NCBI GenBank assembly: GCA_938028645.1
Contig: CALIMD010000260.1
Span: forward strand, 1 to 5,882
Direction: 5' to 3'
From: an uncultured Alphaproteobacteria bacterium
GTDB lineage: Bacteria; Pseudomonadota; Alphaproteobacteria; Thalassobaculales; Thalassobaculaceae
Length of the DNA: 5,882 nucleotides
Part shown: one piece after another, positions 4,491 through 5,882 of the stretch
Layout: each line of letters opens with the position of its first letter
How positions within the stretch are numbered: position 1 is the first letter of the stretch
The notes under the pieces: generated by a model
Seen by the model: only the letters and a program-made list of their open reading frames with translations
What the model was told of the DNA's origin: nothing
Database searches by the model: none
Translations under genes and position numbers: made by a program

Positions 4491-5882
4491 ATGACCCAGA
4501 ATACCATAAATCGCCCTGATACTGCAGCGGAGAATCAAGCCCGAAGGCAAGACAAACATCTAACGTTGTTGTTGGGCTCTCAAGCACCAAATTTAAAATC
4601 TTCTGTAGCTGAGCAGGACGCAGGTAAACCCTTTGAGATCATTTCCGAGTTTGCTCCAGCAGGGGATCAGCCAATTGCGATACCCGAATTAACAAATGGA
4701 CTTTTGCAAGGCGATTGGGACCAGGTATTACTGGGGGTTACAGGCTCGGGAAAAACCTTCACCATTGCCCATGTAATCCAAGAAGTACGAAGACCAACAT
4801 TAATCTTGGCGCCAAACAAAACACTTGCAGCCCAGCTATATGGAGAAATGAAAGCCTTTTTTCCCAACAATGCAGTTGAATACTTCGTATCATACTACGA
4901 TTATTATCTACCAGAAGCATACGTGCCTCGAACAGACACGTATGTTGAAAAAGAAGCATCCATTAACGAACAAATTGATAGAATGCGGCACTCCGCTACA
5001 CGTGCACTACTTGAACGTGAAGACGTCATAATCGTGGCCTCCGTCTCTTGTATTTATGGTATTGGGGCTGTGGAAACTTATGGCAATATGACCATCATTT
5101 TAAAATCTGGGATGGAAATAGACCTTCAAAAATTGATGCGGCAGTTGGTTGAATTACAATATCGTCGGAACGACACTGCTTTTCAACGCGGATCATTTCG
5201 TGTGCGAGGGGACTCGCTAGAGATATTTCCAGCTCACCTCGAGGATAGAGCTTGGCGTCTATCCTTTTTCGGAGAAGAGTTAGAAAATATCCAGGAATTT
5301 GATCCTTTGACAGGACAGAGTACAAGTAGTTTGGAGCAAGTGCGTGTTTTTGCAAACTCACATTACGTAACTCCAAAGCCAACTCTCACTCAAGCAATTC
5401 AAGAAATCAAAGTTGAACTGAAGCAACAATTATCTGTTTTATATGAAAAAGGTAAACTCCTGGAGGCTCAGCGTCTCGAGCAACGTACGACGTTTGATAT
5501 GGAAATGATGGAGGCTACTGGCTCTTGTGCAGGAATTGAAAATTATTCCCGTTATCTATCGGGTCGAAATGCAGGTGAAGCACCTCCGACACTTTTTGAA
5601 TACCTGCCCGAAAATGCCATGCTGATAGTCGATGAAAGCCACGTGACCGTCCCACAACTCGGAGCCATGTATAAAGGCGACTTTGCCAGAAAATCCACTC
5701 TGTCAGAATACGGATTCCGATTACCTTCATGCCTTGATAATAGACCATTAAAATTTGAAGAGTGGGAAAGTATGCGGCCGCAGACTGTTTTCGTCTCGGC
5801 CACGCCAGGGCCCTGGGAGTTAGAAAGGACAGGAGGAGTATTCACCGAACAACTTGTCAGGCCAACCGGCTTGATTGACCCA
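4491..5882 (+). CDS. uvrB: UvrABC system protein B (excinuclease subunit B), N-terminal 464 residues, truncated by window edge
   Basis: UvrB is the DNA-damage verification helicase of nucleotide excision repair. It is loaded by UvrA, inserts a beta-hairpin between the strands and recruits UvrC. Visible are the Walker A motif TGSGKT (Lys88), the beta-hairpin region YDYYLPEAYVPRTDTYVEK, SVSCIYGIG, the UvrA-binding domain, GIENYSRYLSGR, the DESH box (Asp381-His384) and SATP. The frame is intact to the last base; the second helicase domain and C-terminal UVR domain lie outside. An in-frame TAG sits directly before the ATG, and the only later candidates before the conserved KPF segment are three TTG codons (4566-4574), so ATG 4491 is chosen despite a poor ribosome site. 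This gives about 43 extra residues compared with E. coli UvrB (Walker Lys45). Confidence 0.97.
   Translation, partial: MTQNTINRPDTAAENQARRQDKHLTLLLGSQAPNLKSSVAEQDAGKPFEIISEFAPAGDQPIAIPELTNGLLQGDWDQVLLGVTGSGKTFTIAHVIQEVRRPTLILAPNKTLAAQLYGEMKAFFPNNAVEYFVSYYDYYLPEAYVPRTDTYVEKEASINEQIDRMRHSATRALLEREDVIIVASVSCIYGIGAVETYGNMTIILKSGMEIDLQKLMRQLVELQYRRNDTAFQRGSFRVRGDSLEIFPAHLEDRAWRLSFFGEELENIQEFDPLTGQSTSSLEQVRVFANSHYVTPKPTLTQAIQEIKVELKQQLSVLYEKGKLLEAQRLEQRTTFDMEMMEATGSCAGIENYSRYLSGRNAGEAPPTLFEYLPENAMLIVDESHVTVPQLGAMYKGDFARKSTLSEYGFRLPSCLDNRPLKFEEWESMRPQTVFVSATPGPWELERTGGVFTEQLVRPTGLIDP

Noticed and set aside
5095..5845. Several minus-strand ORFs inside uvrB
   Set aside because: They are antisense to a strongly conserved intact uvrB frame and show no domain or ribosome binding site of their own.

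Overview
The window looks like a chromosomal segment of a moderately AT-rich (roughly 40% GC by eye) bacterium, most likely an alphaproteobacterium. That rests on remembered similarity of the UvrB and UvrC proteins and on a FolM-like reductase gene lying divergently beside uvrC. Genus cannot be set from this sequence. There is no rRNA, tRNA, insertion sequence, CRISPR array or phage gene.

Layout: (1) 1-728, minus strand: the N-terminal 242 codons of uvrC, cut by the window edge. (2) 729-1292: a 560-bp AT-rich divergent intergenic region with DnaA-box-like sequences, a stretch of only about 13% GC, possible promoters for both flanking genes and an inverted repeat. (3) 1293-2443, plus strand: a pteridine-reductase-type short-chain dehydrogenase (FolM-like) followed after 23 bp by folB, dihydroneopterin aldolase; both act on pterin or folate intermediates. 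(4) 2501-3340, plus strand: a calcineurin-like metallophosphoesterase 57 bp after folB. (5) 3349-4302, minus strand: a radical SAM protein with a cysteine-rich C-terminus, tail to tail with the phosphoesterase (8 bp between stop codons). (6) 4303-4490: divergent intergenic region. (7) 4491-5882, plus strand: uvrB, with a roughly 43-residue N-terminal extension, cut by the right edge.

Two nucleotide-excision-repair genes thus flank a small pterin/folate group and two proteins of unassigned substrate. UvrB loads on damage and recruits UvrC, which makes the two incisions; uvrA is not in view. Points most worth a second look: the possible replication origin in 729-1292; the phosphoesterase as a candidate for the poorly assigned dephosphorylation step ahead of FolB; the Asp-Tyr-Lys active site of the reductase, which suggests dihydropteridine or dihydrofolate reduction; and the uncharacterised radical SAM protein.
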